A program made the position numbers and the translations under genes. The notes under the pieces were generated by a model. That model was not told where the DNA came from, searched no databases, and worked only from the letters and a program-made list of their open reading frames with translations. From positions 124,001 through 188,000 of the forward strand of contig JBKJIQ010000040.1 in NCBI GenBank assembly GCA_046598395.1: a stretch of 64,000 nt of DNA, written 5' to 3'. Source of the DNA: JAENVU01 sp046598395. Its GTDB lineage: Bacteria; Actinomycetota; Acidimicrobiia; IMCC26256; JAENVU01. Below are positions 1 to 7,642 of the stretch, piece after piece; the stretch's first letter is position 1; the number at the start of each line of letters is the position of its first letter.

Positions 1-1
1 C

Positions 2-670
2 GATGGTGGTTCCATCGTGGGCACCTACGCGCTCAGCACCGTTTGGGACGTCTTCCACCACACCGGTGGATTCAGCATCGCCAACCCGAACTCCACCGTC
101 GAGAACGTCTCGGTTCACAACTACGGAGACGCCATCAACATCCGCGATGGAGCGAGCAACTGGCGGGTTCGTGGTGCACACACCACCCTCATCCACGATG
201 ATTGCCTCCAGGACGACTACCTCAACGCCGGAGTCATCTCGGACTCACTCTTCGACGGTTGCTACGTGGGCATCTCCACGCGGGCATCGTCGAACAACAC
301 CACTTCGGATGGCCACACCAACACCCTGACGCTCGACTCCTCACTGCTCCGTTTGGCCCCCATGCCGACGGTGTACAAAGGAACCGCTCCGGGCCACGGT
401 GGGTTCTTCAAGTGGGATGACGCGGCACACCGTTCGCCGAAGCTCGCGCTGCACAACAACGTGTTTCGCGTGGACCAGACCCCGAACCACGGATCCCTCG
501 GACTTCCCGACGGCTACCAAGTGGATTGCTCGGGCAACACCATTGTCTGGCTCGGCGGCGGGGCGTTCCCCGAAGCCGCGTCGTGGTTGGCGAAGTGTCC
601 TGACACCCACATCGTGACGGCAAAGTCCACCTGGGACAACGCAGTCACGGCGTGGAAAGCAGTGCACTGA
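2..670 (+). CDS. C-terminal part of a right-handed beta-helix (pectate-lyase-like) protein, 5' end outside window
   Basis: The reading frame is open from the first bases of the window, so the N-terminus is missing; about 222 residues are visible. The sequence is rich in short Asn/Asp/Gly-flanked strands such as NSTVENVSVHNYGDAINIRD and LRLAPMPTVYKG, the pattern of a right-handed parallel beta-helix made of stacked rungs. Such proteins usually act outside the cell on polysaccharides or as surface components, but no catalytic residues can be assigned here. The nucleotide-sugar epimerase gene downstream would fit a polysaccharide locus extending to the left of the window. A strong terminator follows 26 bases after the stop. 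Fold assignment is by pattern; substrate and function are unknown. Confidence 0.6.
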   Translation, partial: DGGSIVGTYALSTVWDVFHHTGGFSIANPNSTVENVSVHNYGDAINIRDGASNWRVRGAHTTLIHDDCLQDDYLNAGVISDSLFDGCYVGISTRASSNNTTSDGHTNTLTLDSSLLRLAPMPTVYKGTAPGHGGFFKWDDAAHRSPKLALHNNVFRVDQTPNHGSLGLPDGYQVDCSGNTIVWLGGGAFPEAASWLAKCPDTHIVTAKSTWDNAVTAWKAVH

Positions 671-696
671 CCCAACCCGTCTAGCAACACGTGATC

Positions 697-730
697 GAAA
701 ACGCGCGGGCCCTCCGGCCCGCGCGTTTTC
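697..730 (+). terminator. Rho-independent-type terminator hairpin
   Basis: A perfect 15-bp inverted repeat (697-711 and 716-730) with a 4-base loop. The stem begins GAAAACGCGCGG and its right arm ends in GCGTTTTC, so it carries an A-tract and a T-tract. It lies just after the beta-helix gene and could work in both directions. Confidence 0.8.
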
Positions 731-918
731 GCGCGCACGGTCCCCCGGGTCACCGCCACCGCGGTCATCGTGACCCCGTAGGTCGTTGGATTCATTCAGC
801 TACCTACCGGGAAAGTGACGGTTTTGGCCGGTTTACAATCAATGGCCACCTCCAGGTCGAACGCATCCGTCGCCGACACGACCAGGACCGGCGCGCAACG
901 CAGCAACGCAGGAGAGCC

Positions 919-1923
919 ATGAACGACGTGAACCCCTCACTGACCACCGACACTGCGACGAGCGGTGGTCGGCGCATGCTCGTCACCGGTGCCGCCGGTT
1001 TTGTCGGCAGTCACCTGGTCGACACGCTCCTCGCTCGAGGCGACACCGTGATCGGGGTTGACTGTTTCACGCCGTACTACGCGCCCGAAGCAAAGCGCCA
1101 CAGCCTGAACGCCGCCCAGGAAAATCCGCGCTTCACCCTCGTGGAAGCCGACCTGCGCGACACCGATATCACCGCGATGCTCGACTCGGTGGACACCGTG
1201 TTCCACCAGGCCGCGCAACCCGGAGTTCGACTCTCATGGTCCGACGGCTTCTCCGAGTACGCGAGCCACAACGTTCTGGCCACCCAACGGCTCCTCGAGG
1301 CCGCCCGTGACGCCGAAGTACGCAAGGTTGTGTACGCGTCGTCGTCATCGGTGTACGGCAACCAGGCTCGGTATCCAACCGTCGAGACCGACCTGCCAAG
1401 GCCCTACAGCCCCTACGGCGTCACCAAATTGGCGGCCGAACATCTGTGCTCGCTCTACGCCGAGAACTGGGGAGTCGACACCGTGGCGCTCCGCTACTTC
1501 ACAGTGTTCGGACCTCGTCAGCGCCCCGACATGTCGATTCATCGTCTGTGCGAGGCCGTCGGTACCGGGGCATCGTTCCCGCGTTTTGGCGACGGCAAGC
1601 AAGTGCGGGAGTTCACCTACGTGACTGACATCGTGGCGGCCAACCTGCTCGCGGGCGACGCCGAGGTTGCGCCCGGCACGGCGATGAACATCGCCGGCGG
1701 GGGCGAGATCACGCTGAACGAACTCATCGCCATGGTCGGCGACCTCGCGGGTACCAAGATAACGATCGAGGATCACCCGGCCCAGGCCGGTGATGCCAGA
1801 CGCAACGGCGGCGCAACGGACCGCGCTCGGAATCTGCTCGGGTGGGAACCGTCGGTCAGCCTGCGCGACGGCATCTCGGCTCAGTTGGCCTGGCACGACG
1901 ATCGACGACGCGTCAGCGTCTGA
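919..1923 (+). CDS. NAD-dependent nucleotide-sugar epimerase/dehydratase (UDP-glucuronate/UDP-glucose 4-epimerase type)
   Basis: 334 residues. This is an extended short-chain dehydrogenase: the N-terminal Rossmann motif TGAAGFVGSH binds NAD, followed by SSSVYG with the catalytic Ser/Thr region and the YxxxK pair in YSPYGVTKLAAEH, then RYFTVFGPRQRPDM, typical of UDP-sugar 4-epimerases and the related UDP-glucuronate epimerases. The likely reaction is interconversion of UDP-sugars for surface polysaccharide. The ATG at 919 was chosen because GGAGAG sits 3-8 bases upstream and the Rossmann motif follows after about 20 residues; the frame stays open further upstream but without conserved sequence. 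A TACAAT hexamer at 834-839 may be the -10 box. The exact sugar substrate cannot be read from the sequence. Confidence 0.85.
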   Translation: MNDVNPSLTTDTATSGGRRMLVTGAAGFVGSHLVDTLLARGDTVIGVDCFTPYYAPEAKRHSLNAAQENPRFTLVEADLRDTDITAMLDSVDTVFHQAAQPGVRLSWSDGFSEYASHNVLATQRLLEAARDAEVRKVVYASSSSVYGNQARYPTVETDLPRPYSPYGVTKLAAEHLCSLYAENWGVDTVALRYFTVFGPRQRPDMSIHRLCEAVGTGASFPRFGDGKQVREFTYVTDIVAANLLAGDAEVAPGTAMNIAGGGEITLNELIAMVGDLAGTKITIEDHPAQAGDARRNGGATDRARNLLGWEPSVSLRDGISAQLAWHDDRRRVSV

Positions 1924-2006
1924 GCACCGACGGCTTCCCGTCGTTATTCGAGGGAAGTCCGATCGCGGGCGACTGCTACAGTGCTCTGCCTCTCCTGGAG
2001 AGCCGA

Positions 2007-2079
2007 GCCCCCATCGTCTAGTGGCCGAGGACGCCGCCCTTTCAAGGCGGTAACGGGGATTCGAACTCCCCTGGGGGCA
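2007..2079 (+). tRNA. tRNA-Glu (anticodon TTC)
   Basis: The 7-bp acceptor stem GCCCCCA/TGGGGGC closes, the anticodon loop CTTTCAA sits in a CCGCC/GGCGG stem, and the T-arm loop is TTCGAAC. Discriminator base is A at 2079; CCA is not encoded. First of three tRNA genes in a row. Confidence 0.97.
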
Positions 2080-2103
2080 CTACCGTCATCGCGACGGAGC
2101 CAC

Positions 2104-2178
2104 GGTCCTGTGGTGCAGTTTGGAGTGCACGTCGCCCTGTCAAGGCGAAGGCCGCGGGTTCAAATCCCGTCAGGACCG
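2104..2178 (+). tRNA. tRNA-Asp (anticodon GTC)
   Basis: Acceptor stem GGTCCTG/CAGGACC, anticodon loop CTGTCAA in a TCGCC/GGCGA stem, T-loop TTCAAAT, discriminator G at 2178. The bases CCA follow directly (2179-2181), so the 3' end may be genome-encoded in this one. Confidence 0.97.
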
Positions 2179-2200
2179 CCAGACGCCTCGGCGTCCACCC

Positions 2201-2273
2201 GGCCGGGTAGCTCAGTTGGTAGAGCGCGCGCCTGAAAAGCGCGAGGTCACCGGATCGACGCCGGTCCCGGCCA
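2201..2273 (+). tRNA. tRNA-Phe (anticodon GAA)
   Basis: Acceptor stem GGCCGGG/CCCGGCC, anticodon loop CTGAAAA in a CGCGC/GCGCG stem, discriminator A at 2273, no encoded CCA. The T-loop reads ATCGACG, so position 54 is A rather than the usual T. Confidence 0.95.
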
Positions 2274-2334
2274 CTTGGCGTTTCACCCGGTTCCCCGGGG
2301 AACGCAAGGCCGGCACTGCAGCGTGCTTATCTAC

Positions 2335-2535
2335 TCAGAGTTCGGTGTGCTCTTCGACCTTTTCGAGGAATGAGCGGATCTCTGCGGCCCGGAAGCGGCG
2401 GTGACCGCCGAGTGTCCGAATCGCCGAGATCTTGCCCGCACGTGCCCAACGCGTCACGGTCTTGGGGTTGACGCGGAACATCGCAGCAACCTCGGAAGGC
2501 GTGAGGAGCGCATCGTCTTCGGGAATTCCCTGCAT
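2335..2535 (-). CDS. bldC: BldC-like MerR-type DNA-binding regulator
   Basis: 66 residues, essentially one winged helix-turn-helix: LLTPSEVAAMFRVNPKTVTRW followed by IRTLGGHRRFRAAEIRSFL, the same order and length as Streptomyces BldC, a small developmental regulator that binds DNA cooperatively and lacks the MerR effector domain. The ATG at 2535 is chosen because GGAGG lies 6 bases upstream and it gives the family length; the longer open frame adds only low-complexity residues. It is divergent from parA. A perfect hairpin at 2562-2580 sits in its leader and may be its own control site. The target genes in this organism are unknown. Confidence 0.85.
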   Translation of the reverse strand: MQGIPEDDALLTPSEVAAMFRVNPKTVTRWARAGKISAIRTLGGHRRFRAAEIRSFLEKVEEHTEL

Positions 2536-2561
2536 GTCAGCCTCCGGAGTGGGCGGGAAGT

Positions 2562-2580
2562 CCGGACGGTTTCCGTCCGG
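2562..2580 (-). promoter_or_regulatory. Perfect hairpin/palindrome in the bldC leader
   Basis: CCGGACGG, 3-base loop, CCGTCCGG: an 8-bp perfect inverted repeat starting 27 bases upstream of the bldC start codon, in the bldC-parA divergent gap. It could be an operator or an RNA hairpin; it has no T-run and is not a good terminator. Confidence 0.4.
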
Positions 2581-2744
2581 TTCGTTACCGGGAGGGTACT
2601 TGGTCCCGCGGTTCACGCCGTGGATCCTTCTGAAGTTCCCCCACAGGGGTTCCCCGACGACGAACTAGGTCCAACGTACCACTCGGTCCCATTCGCGCGC
2701 CGGTCTCGGGGTCGCCTCGCTGAACTCGTCCGGCAGGGCGCTCA

Positions 2745-2750
2745 TACACT
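2745..2750 (+). promoter_or_regulatory. Candidate -10 box of a leaderless parA transcript
   Basis: TACACT ends 7 bases before the parA ATG and no ribosome binding site lies between, so transcription would start at or next to the start codon. No convincing -35 box is seen. Confidence 0.45.
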
Positions 2751-2757
2751 CGGCCAC

Positions 2758-3519
2758 ATGGCCACCGTCGTTGCGATCGCGAATCAGAAGGGCGGCGTCG
2801 GCAAAACCACCTCGACCCACACGCTCGGTGAGGCAATGGCTGCCAGTGGCGCTCGGGTCCTCCTCGTGGACCTCGACCCTCAGGCGTGCCTCACCTATGC
2901 GGCAGGGCTCGACCCCGAAAGCCTGGTCGCATCACTCCACGATGCGCTATCGGGCAAAACTCCGGCGGCTGAGCTGGTGGTCCGCGCCGGAAAGTGCGCC
3001 ATCCTTCCGGCCTCGATCGACCTTGCCGGTTCCGAGGTGGTCCTCGCCACCCGCGTCGGCCGGGAGCACGCTCTCGCTCGGGTCATCGCTCAGGTCCGCG
3101 ATGACTACGACATCGTTCTCATCGATTGTCCCCCGTCGCTTGGCATCCTGACCATCAACGGCCTCACCGCAGCCGACGCGTTAGTCATCCCGCTGCAGTG
3201 CGAGACGTTGAGTCATCGCGGAGTGGGGCAGTTGCTCGAGACCGTGGCCGACGTGCGGGCGTATACCAAACCCGATCTCGTCGTCCTCGGCGCGATCGCC
3301 ACGATGTTCGACGGCCGCAGCCGCCATCCGCGCGAGATCGCGGCCGACGTGGAGGCACGGTACGGCATCCGCGTGTTGGAACCGGCGGTGCCACGCTCCA
3401 TTCGGTTCGCCGAGGCGCCCGCGGCGGGCCACACGATCCTGGAACATGCGCCCAACTCTCGCGGCGCGCTCGCCTACCGCGAACTCGCGGCACACATTCT
3501 CGAAGTGCTCGCGACGTGA
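2758..3519 (+). CDS. parA: ParA/Soj-family ATPase
   Basis: 253 residues. The deviant Walker A motif KGGVGKTT is at residues 11-18, with VLLVDLDPQA and the Walker B-like IVLIDCPPSLG following, all diagnostic of ParA/MinD ATPases that dimerise on ATP and move DNA or protein cargo. There is no N-terminal DNA-binding extension, as in Soj. No parB-like gene is next to it; instead the stop codon overlaps the start of a zinc-ribbon gene (GTGA), so the two are probably translated together. This orphan ParA next to bldC is unlikely to be the main chromosome-partition ParA, which would normally sit with parB near oriC. Cargo is unknown. The ATG gives the exact family N-terminus. Confidence 0.88.
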   Translation: MATVVAIANQKGGVGKTTSTHTLGEAMAASGARVLLVDLDPQACLTYAAGLDPESLVASLHDALSGKTPAAELVVRAGKCAILPASIDLAGSEVVLATRVGREHALARVIAQVRDDYDIVLIDCPPSLGILTINGLTAADALVIPLQCETLSHRGVGQLLETVADVRAYTKPDLVVLGAIATMFDGRSRHPREIAADVEARYGIRVLEPAVPRSIRFAEAPAAGHTILEHAPNSRGALAYRELAAHILEVLAT

Positions 3520-3556
3520 GCGGCGCGAAGCCCATACCGACCCCGCAGCCGAAGCC
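3513..3556 (+). repeat. Direct repeat copy 1 covering the start of the zinc-ribbon gene
   Basis: 44 bp that recur at 3606-3649 with a single mismatch (G3539 versus A3632), offset exactly 93 bases, so the reading frame is kept. It encodes the start codon and the peptide SGAKPIPTPQPKP. Confidence 0.9.
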
Positions 3557-3878
3557 GCAGCGCCGCGGGGCCCGAACGGCCCGGCCCGAAGGGCCAAGAG
3601 TGGGGGACGTGAGCGGCGCGAAGCCCATACCAACCCCGCAGCCGAAGCCCCGTCGGTCGGACGGGAGAGACTCTCTGTTTTCCGCGGCGGTACGGAAGCC
3701 GGGCACACTCGTCATCGAATGTTCGCAGTGTCGGGCTCGATCACGGCTGAGCTATGGGCAACTCGCACAACGATGTTTGCCGTTCACCCTCTGGCTGCCG
3801 TGGCGTCATCACTCACGACTCGCGCGATGCCCCGCATGTGAGCACCGAACGTGGGTCGCAGCACACTGGTTCACGTAG
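3516..3878 (+). CDS. Small zinc-ribbon protein coupled to parA, with duplicated N-terminus
   Basis: 120 residues. The first half is a basic, proline-rich linker in which SGAKPIPTPQPKP occurs twice; the second half holds a four-cysteine zinc-ribbon, CSQC and CPAC about 35 residues apart, around a Trp/Leu-rich stretch (LPFTLWLPWRHH). The GTG start overlaps the parA stop codon. The cysteine-containing part resembles short conserved actinobacterial proteins of unknown function (family recollection, not a search). The close coupling suggests it works with the ParA ATPase, for example as a partner or DNA/protein adaptor, but that is inference. The true start could be either copy of the repeat (3516 or 3609). 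Confidence 0.7.
   Translation: MSGAKPIPTPQPKPQRRGARTARPEGPRVGDVSGAKPIPTPQPKPRRSDGRDSLFSAAVRKPGTLVIECSQCRARSRLSYGQLAQRCLPFTLWLPWRHHSRLARCPACEHRTWVAAHWFT
3606..3649 (+). repeat. Direct repeat copy 2 with a second in-frame GTG
   Basis: Second copy of the 44-bp repeat. It supplies another GTG (3609) with the same following peptide and a G-rich stretch just upstream, so it could act as an alternative start giving a protein 31 residues shorter. Confidence 0.9.
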
Positions 3879-3886
3879 CTCAGCGC

Positions 3887-4954
3887 CTACCGCTCGACGT
3901 GAACCACACCCGTGCCCGAGATCACGTCGCCGATGATCCACGCGTCATGGCCGGCCCCGTTCACGATCGCAATCGCGCGTCCGGCATCGGTTGCCGGCAG
4001 CACGACGGCCATGCCGATCCCGAGATTGAACACCGATTCCATTTCCGAGTCTGCGATCACACCCGCGCGTTGCACCTCGCCGAAGATTTCCGGCTCACGC
4101 CAGTTGCTGCGCCGCACCAGAGCGTCGGCGGCGGCGGGCAACACTCGATTCAGATTGCCCGGCAGCCCGCCCCCGGTGATGTGCGCGAACGCGTGGACCG
4201 CAACCCCGGCGCGCAGCGCCGCCAATACCGGCGCGTAGATCACGCTCGGCCGGAGCAGTTCATCGGCCAGCGAAGTAGCCGCGCCCTCCCATGCGGGTCC
4301 GTCCAACGATCGACCCGCGTGGTCGAGCAACGCGCGGCGTGCCAGCGTGTACCCGTTGCACCGCAGGCCGGGACTCGCGATTCCCACGATGGCATCACCA
4401 ATCGAGACCTCACGTGGCAATACTTCGTCACGTTCCACCGCGCCGACCGCGAAGCCAACGAGGTCGAACTCGCCCGGCGCCATCAGCTGAGGATGCTCGG
4501 ACATCTCCCCACCGAGCAGTGCGCATCCAGCCTCTCGGCACCCCCGCGCGATCCCACCGACGATCGTCGCGGCGACGTCGGGTACCAGACGGCCCATCGA
4601 GAGGTAATCGAAGAAGAAAAGCGGATCGGCACCTTGGGCTGCGATGTCATCGGCGGTCCCCACGAGGTCGATCCCGATGGTGTCGTAGCGACCAGTGGTC
4701 CACGCGAGCACCGACTTCGTTCCCACACCATCGGTGGACGACACCAGGAGCGGGTCGCGGTAGTTGAGCGCGCCAAGGTCGAAGAGTCCGCCAAATCCGC
4801 CGAGGCCGCCGACCACCCCGGGCCGCGTGGTGGACCGTGCGTGGTCCTTGATGAGTTCCACGGCATGTTCACCCGCCGCGATGTCGACCCCGACTCCTGC
4901 GTAGGTGAGGCCGGTCGTGTCCGGCCCGGATCCAGCTGCAGTATCGCCGGTCAC
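3887..4954 (-). CDS. purM: Phosphoribosylformylglycinamidine cyclo-ligase (AIR synthetase)
   Basis: 355 residues, normal family length. PurM closes the imidazole ring, turning FGAM into AIR with ATP, step 5 of purine synthesis. The sequence starts with TYAGVGVDIAAG, contains STDGVGTK and the GGEMSEHPQ region that binds ATP/FGAM, and ends with HITGGGLPGNLNRVLP, all typical. The start codon overlaps the purF stop codon (ATGA), so purF and purM form a translationally coupled pair. It is convergent with the zinc-ribbon gene, only 8 bases apart. Confidence 0.97.
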   Translation of the reverse strand: MTGDTAAGSGPDTTGLTYAGVGVDIAAGEHAVELIKDHARSTTRPGVVGGLGGFGGLFDLGALNYRDPLLVSSTDGVGTKSVLAWTTGRYDTIGIDLVGTADDIAAQGADPLFFFDYLSMGRLVPDVAATIVGGIARGCREAGCALLGGEMSEHPQLMAPGEFDLVGFAVGAVERDEVLPREVSIGDAIVGIASPGLRCNGYTLARRALLDHAGRSLDGPAWEGAATSLADELLRPSVIYAPVLAALRAGVAVHAFAHITGGGLPGNLNRVLPAAADALVRRSNWREPEIFGEVQRAGVIADSEMESVFNLGIGMAVVLPATDAGRAIAIVNGAGHDAWIIGDVISGTGVVHVER

Positions 4955-6441
4955 GAGGTGGGAGTCACCAAGTCGACCATGGTCTCCTCGAGCACCAGCT
5001 TCGAATCATGCGCGGTGATCTCGACTGGTACCGGGTAATCGGCGGTGAGGCACGCGGTGCAGAACGACGTGGACGAGGCGTGGGTGGCTCTCGTGAGGCG
5101 ATCGAGTTCGAGATACGCGAGCGAGTCCACGCCGAGGTAGTCGCAGATCTCTCCGACCGAGAGATCGGCGGCGAGCAGTTCGCCCCGGCGGCCGGTATCC
5201 ATGCCGTAAAAGCAGGGATACCGGTACGGCGGCGACGACACCCGGAAATGCACTTCGGCGGCGCCGGCTTCCCGCAGCATCGCGACAACCTGGCGGGTCG
5301 TGGTACCGCGAACGATGGAGTCGTCAACAACCACCAGTCGCTTGCCGCGGATGTTCTCGGGGAGTGGGTTCAACTTCATCCGCACGCCTGCGCCGCGCTG
5401 CGCTTGGTTGGGCTGGATGAACGTGCGACCGACATATCGGTTCTTCACGAGTCCGTCGCCATAGGGGATCCCCGACGCTCGGGCGTAGCCCTGCGCGGCC
5501 GGGATCCCGGATTCAGGAACGGGCATCACCATGTCGGCATCGATCGGCGACTGGGCGGCGAGTGCTTCGCCCATCCGCTGCCGGGCCGCGTGCACCGACT
5601 GGCCGTAGAGCCGGGTGTCGGGACGCGAGAAGTAAACAAACTCGAAGAGGCAGAGGCGCGGGGTTGGTTCTGCGTACTGGAACTCGCGGTGCACCCCAGA
5701 TGCGTCGATCACCACCATCTCACCCGGGTTCACGTCCCGGACGTAATGCGCACCCACGATGTCGAGCGCGGCGGATTCGCTCGCCAGGATCCAGCCGCCA
5801 CCATCCACGCGTCCCAGCACGAGTGGCCAGAAGCCATGCGGATCGCGGACGCCGATGAGCCGGCTGTCGTCCATCAGGACGAACGAGAACCCTCCCTCGA
5901 GGCGCGGCAGCACCTTCTCCAACGCGAGTTCGAGCTCCCGACCGTCGGAACGTGGCTCCGTGGGCCACGCACGTGAGATCAGTTCCGCGACGAGCGCAGA
6001 GTCGGTGGTCGAGTCGAACGAGGTCTCATCCGGGGTCAGGCCCGGCAACATGTCGAGACTCGCCGCCAGCTCGGCGGTGTTGGTGAGGTTCCCGTTGTGA
6101 CCGAGCGCGAAACCGGCGTCACCCACGGCTCGGTAGATCGGTTGCGCGTTCTGCCATGACGACGAGCCGGTGGTGGAGTAGCGGTTGTGACCGATCGCAA
6201 GGTGACCCTGTAACGACGCGAGCCGACGCTCGTCGAATACGCGGGTGACGAGGCCCATATCTTTCATCACCGTGATCATTTCGCCATCGCTCACCGCCAT
6301 CCCCGCCGACTCTTGACCCCGATGTTGGAGGGCAAAGAGCCCGAGATAGGTGAGGTTCGAAACGGACTGGCCGGGGGCGTAGACGCCAAAGACCCCGCAG
6401 GCGTGTCCGACCTTTTCTCCGGAGGAATCCGCCGCAAGCAT
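4951..6441 (-). CDS. purF: Amidophosphoribosyltransferase (glutamine PRPP amidotransferase)
   Basis: 496 residues. PurF makes phosphoribosylamine from PRPP and glutamine, the committed step of purine synthesis. The N-terminal nucleophile is Cys15 in HACGVFG, preceded by a short propeptide that must be removed. The PRPP loop is VVVDDSIVRGTTT. Three cysteine sites (LCLFEFVYFSRPD, PCFYGMDTG, FCTACLTADYPV) match the ligands of the [4Fe-4S] cluster in the Bacillus-type enzyme. The ATG at 6441 is chosen because GGAG lies just upstream and the propeptide length is right; an upstream start at 6528 would add an unconserved Arg-rich tail and overlap the divergent lipoprotein gene. Coupled to purM. Confidence 0.96.
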   Translation of the reverse strand: MLAADSSGEKVGHACGVFGVYAPGQSVSNLTYLGLFALQHRGQESAGMAVSDGEMITVMKDMGLVTRVFDERRLASLQGHLAIGHNRYSTTGSSSWQNAQPIYRAVGDAGFALGHNGNLTNTAELAASLDMLPGLTPDETSFDSTTDSALVAELISRAWPTEPRSDGRELELALEKVLPRLEGGFSFVLMDDSRLIGVRDPHGFWPLVLGRVDGGGWILASESAALDIVGAHYVRDVNPGEMVVIDASGVHREFQYAEPTPRLCLFEFVYFSRPDTRLYGQSVHAARQRMGEALAAQSPIDADMVMPVPESGIPAAQGYARASGIPYGDGLVKNRYVGRTFIQPNQAQRGAGVRMKLNPLPENIRGKRLVVVDDSIVRGTTTRQVVAMLREAGAAEVHFRVSSPPYRYPCFYGMDTGRRGELLAADLSVGEICDYLGVDSLAYLELDRLTRATHASSTSFCTACLTADYPVPVEITAHDSKLVLEETMVDLVTPTS

Positions 6442-6518
6442 CAGCTCCAGTATCGCAGAGTGACGCCGAGCTCGGGGACCCCTGGCCCGGGCCCAATCGC
6501 GGCCGTACCATTCCGGCG

Positions 6519-7592
6519 GTGCGACCACGATTCGGTCTCGGTTTGGTCATCCTCCTGGCTCTCAACGGATGCGCGTGGACCCAGGTGCGTGGCGACGGGC
6601 GCCACGCGGCAGTCAACCCGTTCGCACCCGGTGTCGATTCCGGAACGGTCACCACCCTCGTGCCGGCCTGGACCAACACGACCACCTCGGTCACGGGCGA
6701 GGTGGTGACCCTCGACGGCCGTGCGATCGCCCGCGCCTCGGCTGCGGTCTACGGATTTGATCTCACGACGGGTGCCGCGCAGTGGCACGTCGATCAGGCA
6801 TTGACGTCACCCCAGTATCAGATCAAGGGCGTGGGCGAGGTCACGACGATCGGAACCGGTGCAACGGCCCGCGTGGTGATGTCAGAGTTCGAGATCGGTT
6901 TCGATCCCCAGAACCCGTCCGTGTTCGCGGCCGATGGGTTCACCCGTTGGGCACCTGGAGCAGATCCCAACTTCGCGGTCTCCTTGCCCAATGCCGGGAT
7001 CACCGAGGTGGTCTCCGACGGTACGACGACGTTCGCGGTCGACAACGGTGTCACGTTCGCGATGCCCGCGAAGGGGTGCGGCCAGGCCAGCTGTCCAACC
7101 AGCTGGTCGACGGGTTTCACCGGTCATCTCACGGTGGTCAACGGCACGCTGTTCGGCGTCGACGCGAGCGGAAGCCTCGGCGCGGTTCCGGCCGCCGGAT
7201 GCGGAGGCGCGGTCTGCTTGCCGACGTGGACCGCCCCCTTGACCGGCGCACCACTCGGCCTCGCGGTCACTGGCTCACGCGTGTTCGCCACGAGCGGGAG
7301 CACGTTGGCCGTCTTCAACGTGGACGGCTGTGGCACCGCCACCTGCAACCCCCTGTGGAGCTCGACCACCGGCGCGGGCCTCACCGCGCCCAGCGTCGTC
7401 AACGACCTCGTGTTCACCGGTGGGGACGCCGGACACGTCCAGGCATGGCGGACCACCGGGTGCGGGAGCCCAATCTGTGACCCAATCGCCTCGCTCCCCC
7501 AGGGTTCGCGGGTTGGGAACGTGACGCCGATCAGCCGCGCGCTCGTCTTCGTCGTCGACGGCAACCTGCGCAAACTCATGCTCCCCGACTGA
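6519..7592 (+). CDS. Secreted lipoprotein with PQQ/BamB-like beta-propeller and four Cys-pair hairpins
   Basis: 357 residues. The GTG start leads directly into a signal peptide (RPRFGLGLVILLALNGCA) with a lipobox whose Cys17 would be lipidated, so the protein should sit on the outside of the membrane. The body is a repeat protein with blades that pair a variable strand with VVNGTLFGVDASGSLGAV or TGSRVFATSGSTLAVF, like PQQ-type propellers. Four motifs of the form GCGxxxC, three of them followed by a proline/tryptophan, recur about every 45 residues in the second half; each pair probably forms a small disulfide loop. It is transcribed away from purF from a 77-base gap. Probable role is binding or scaffolding at the cell surface; no enzyme residues are seen. 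Confidence 0.75.
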   Translation: MRPRFGLGLVILLALNGCAWTQVRGDGRHAAVNPFAPGVDSGTVTTLVPAWTNTTTSVTGEVVTLDGRAIARASAAVYGFDLTTGAAQWHVDQALTSPQYQIKGVGEVTTIGTGATARVVMSEFEIGFDPQNPSVFAADGFTRWAPGADPNFAVSLPNAGITEVVSDGTTTFAVDNGVTFAMPAKGCGQASCPTSWSTGFTGHLTVVNGTLFGVDASGSLGAVPAAGCGGAVCLPTWTAPLTGAPLGLAVTGSRVFATSGSTLAVFNVDGCGTATCNPLWSSTTGAGLTAPSVVNDLVFTGGDAGHVQAWRTTGCGSPICDPIASLPQGSRVGNVTPISRALVFVVDGNLRKLMLPD

Positions 7593-7642
7593 ATCACCGC
7601 CGCGAACGCGTCCGCGCCCCGGAGCCGACGCTCCCGACCTGG

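Noticed and set aside
6442..6528. Longer purF N-terminus
   Set aside because: Adds an Arg-rich tail without conservation; the ATG at 6441 has a ribosome binding site and gives a normal propeptide before the catalytic Cys.
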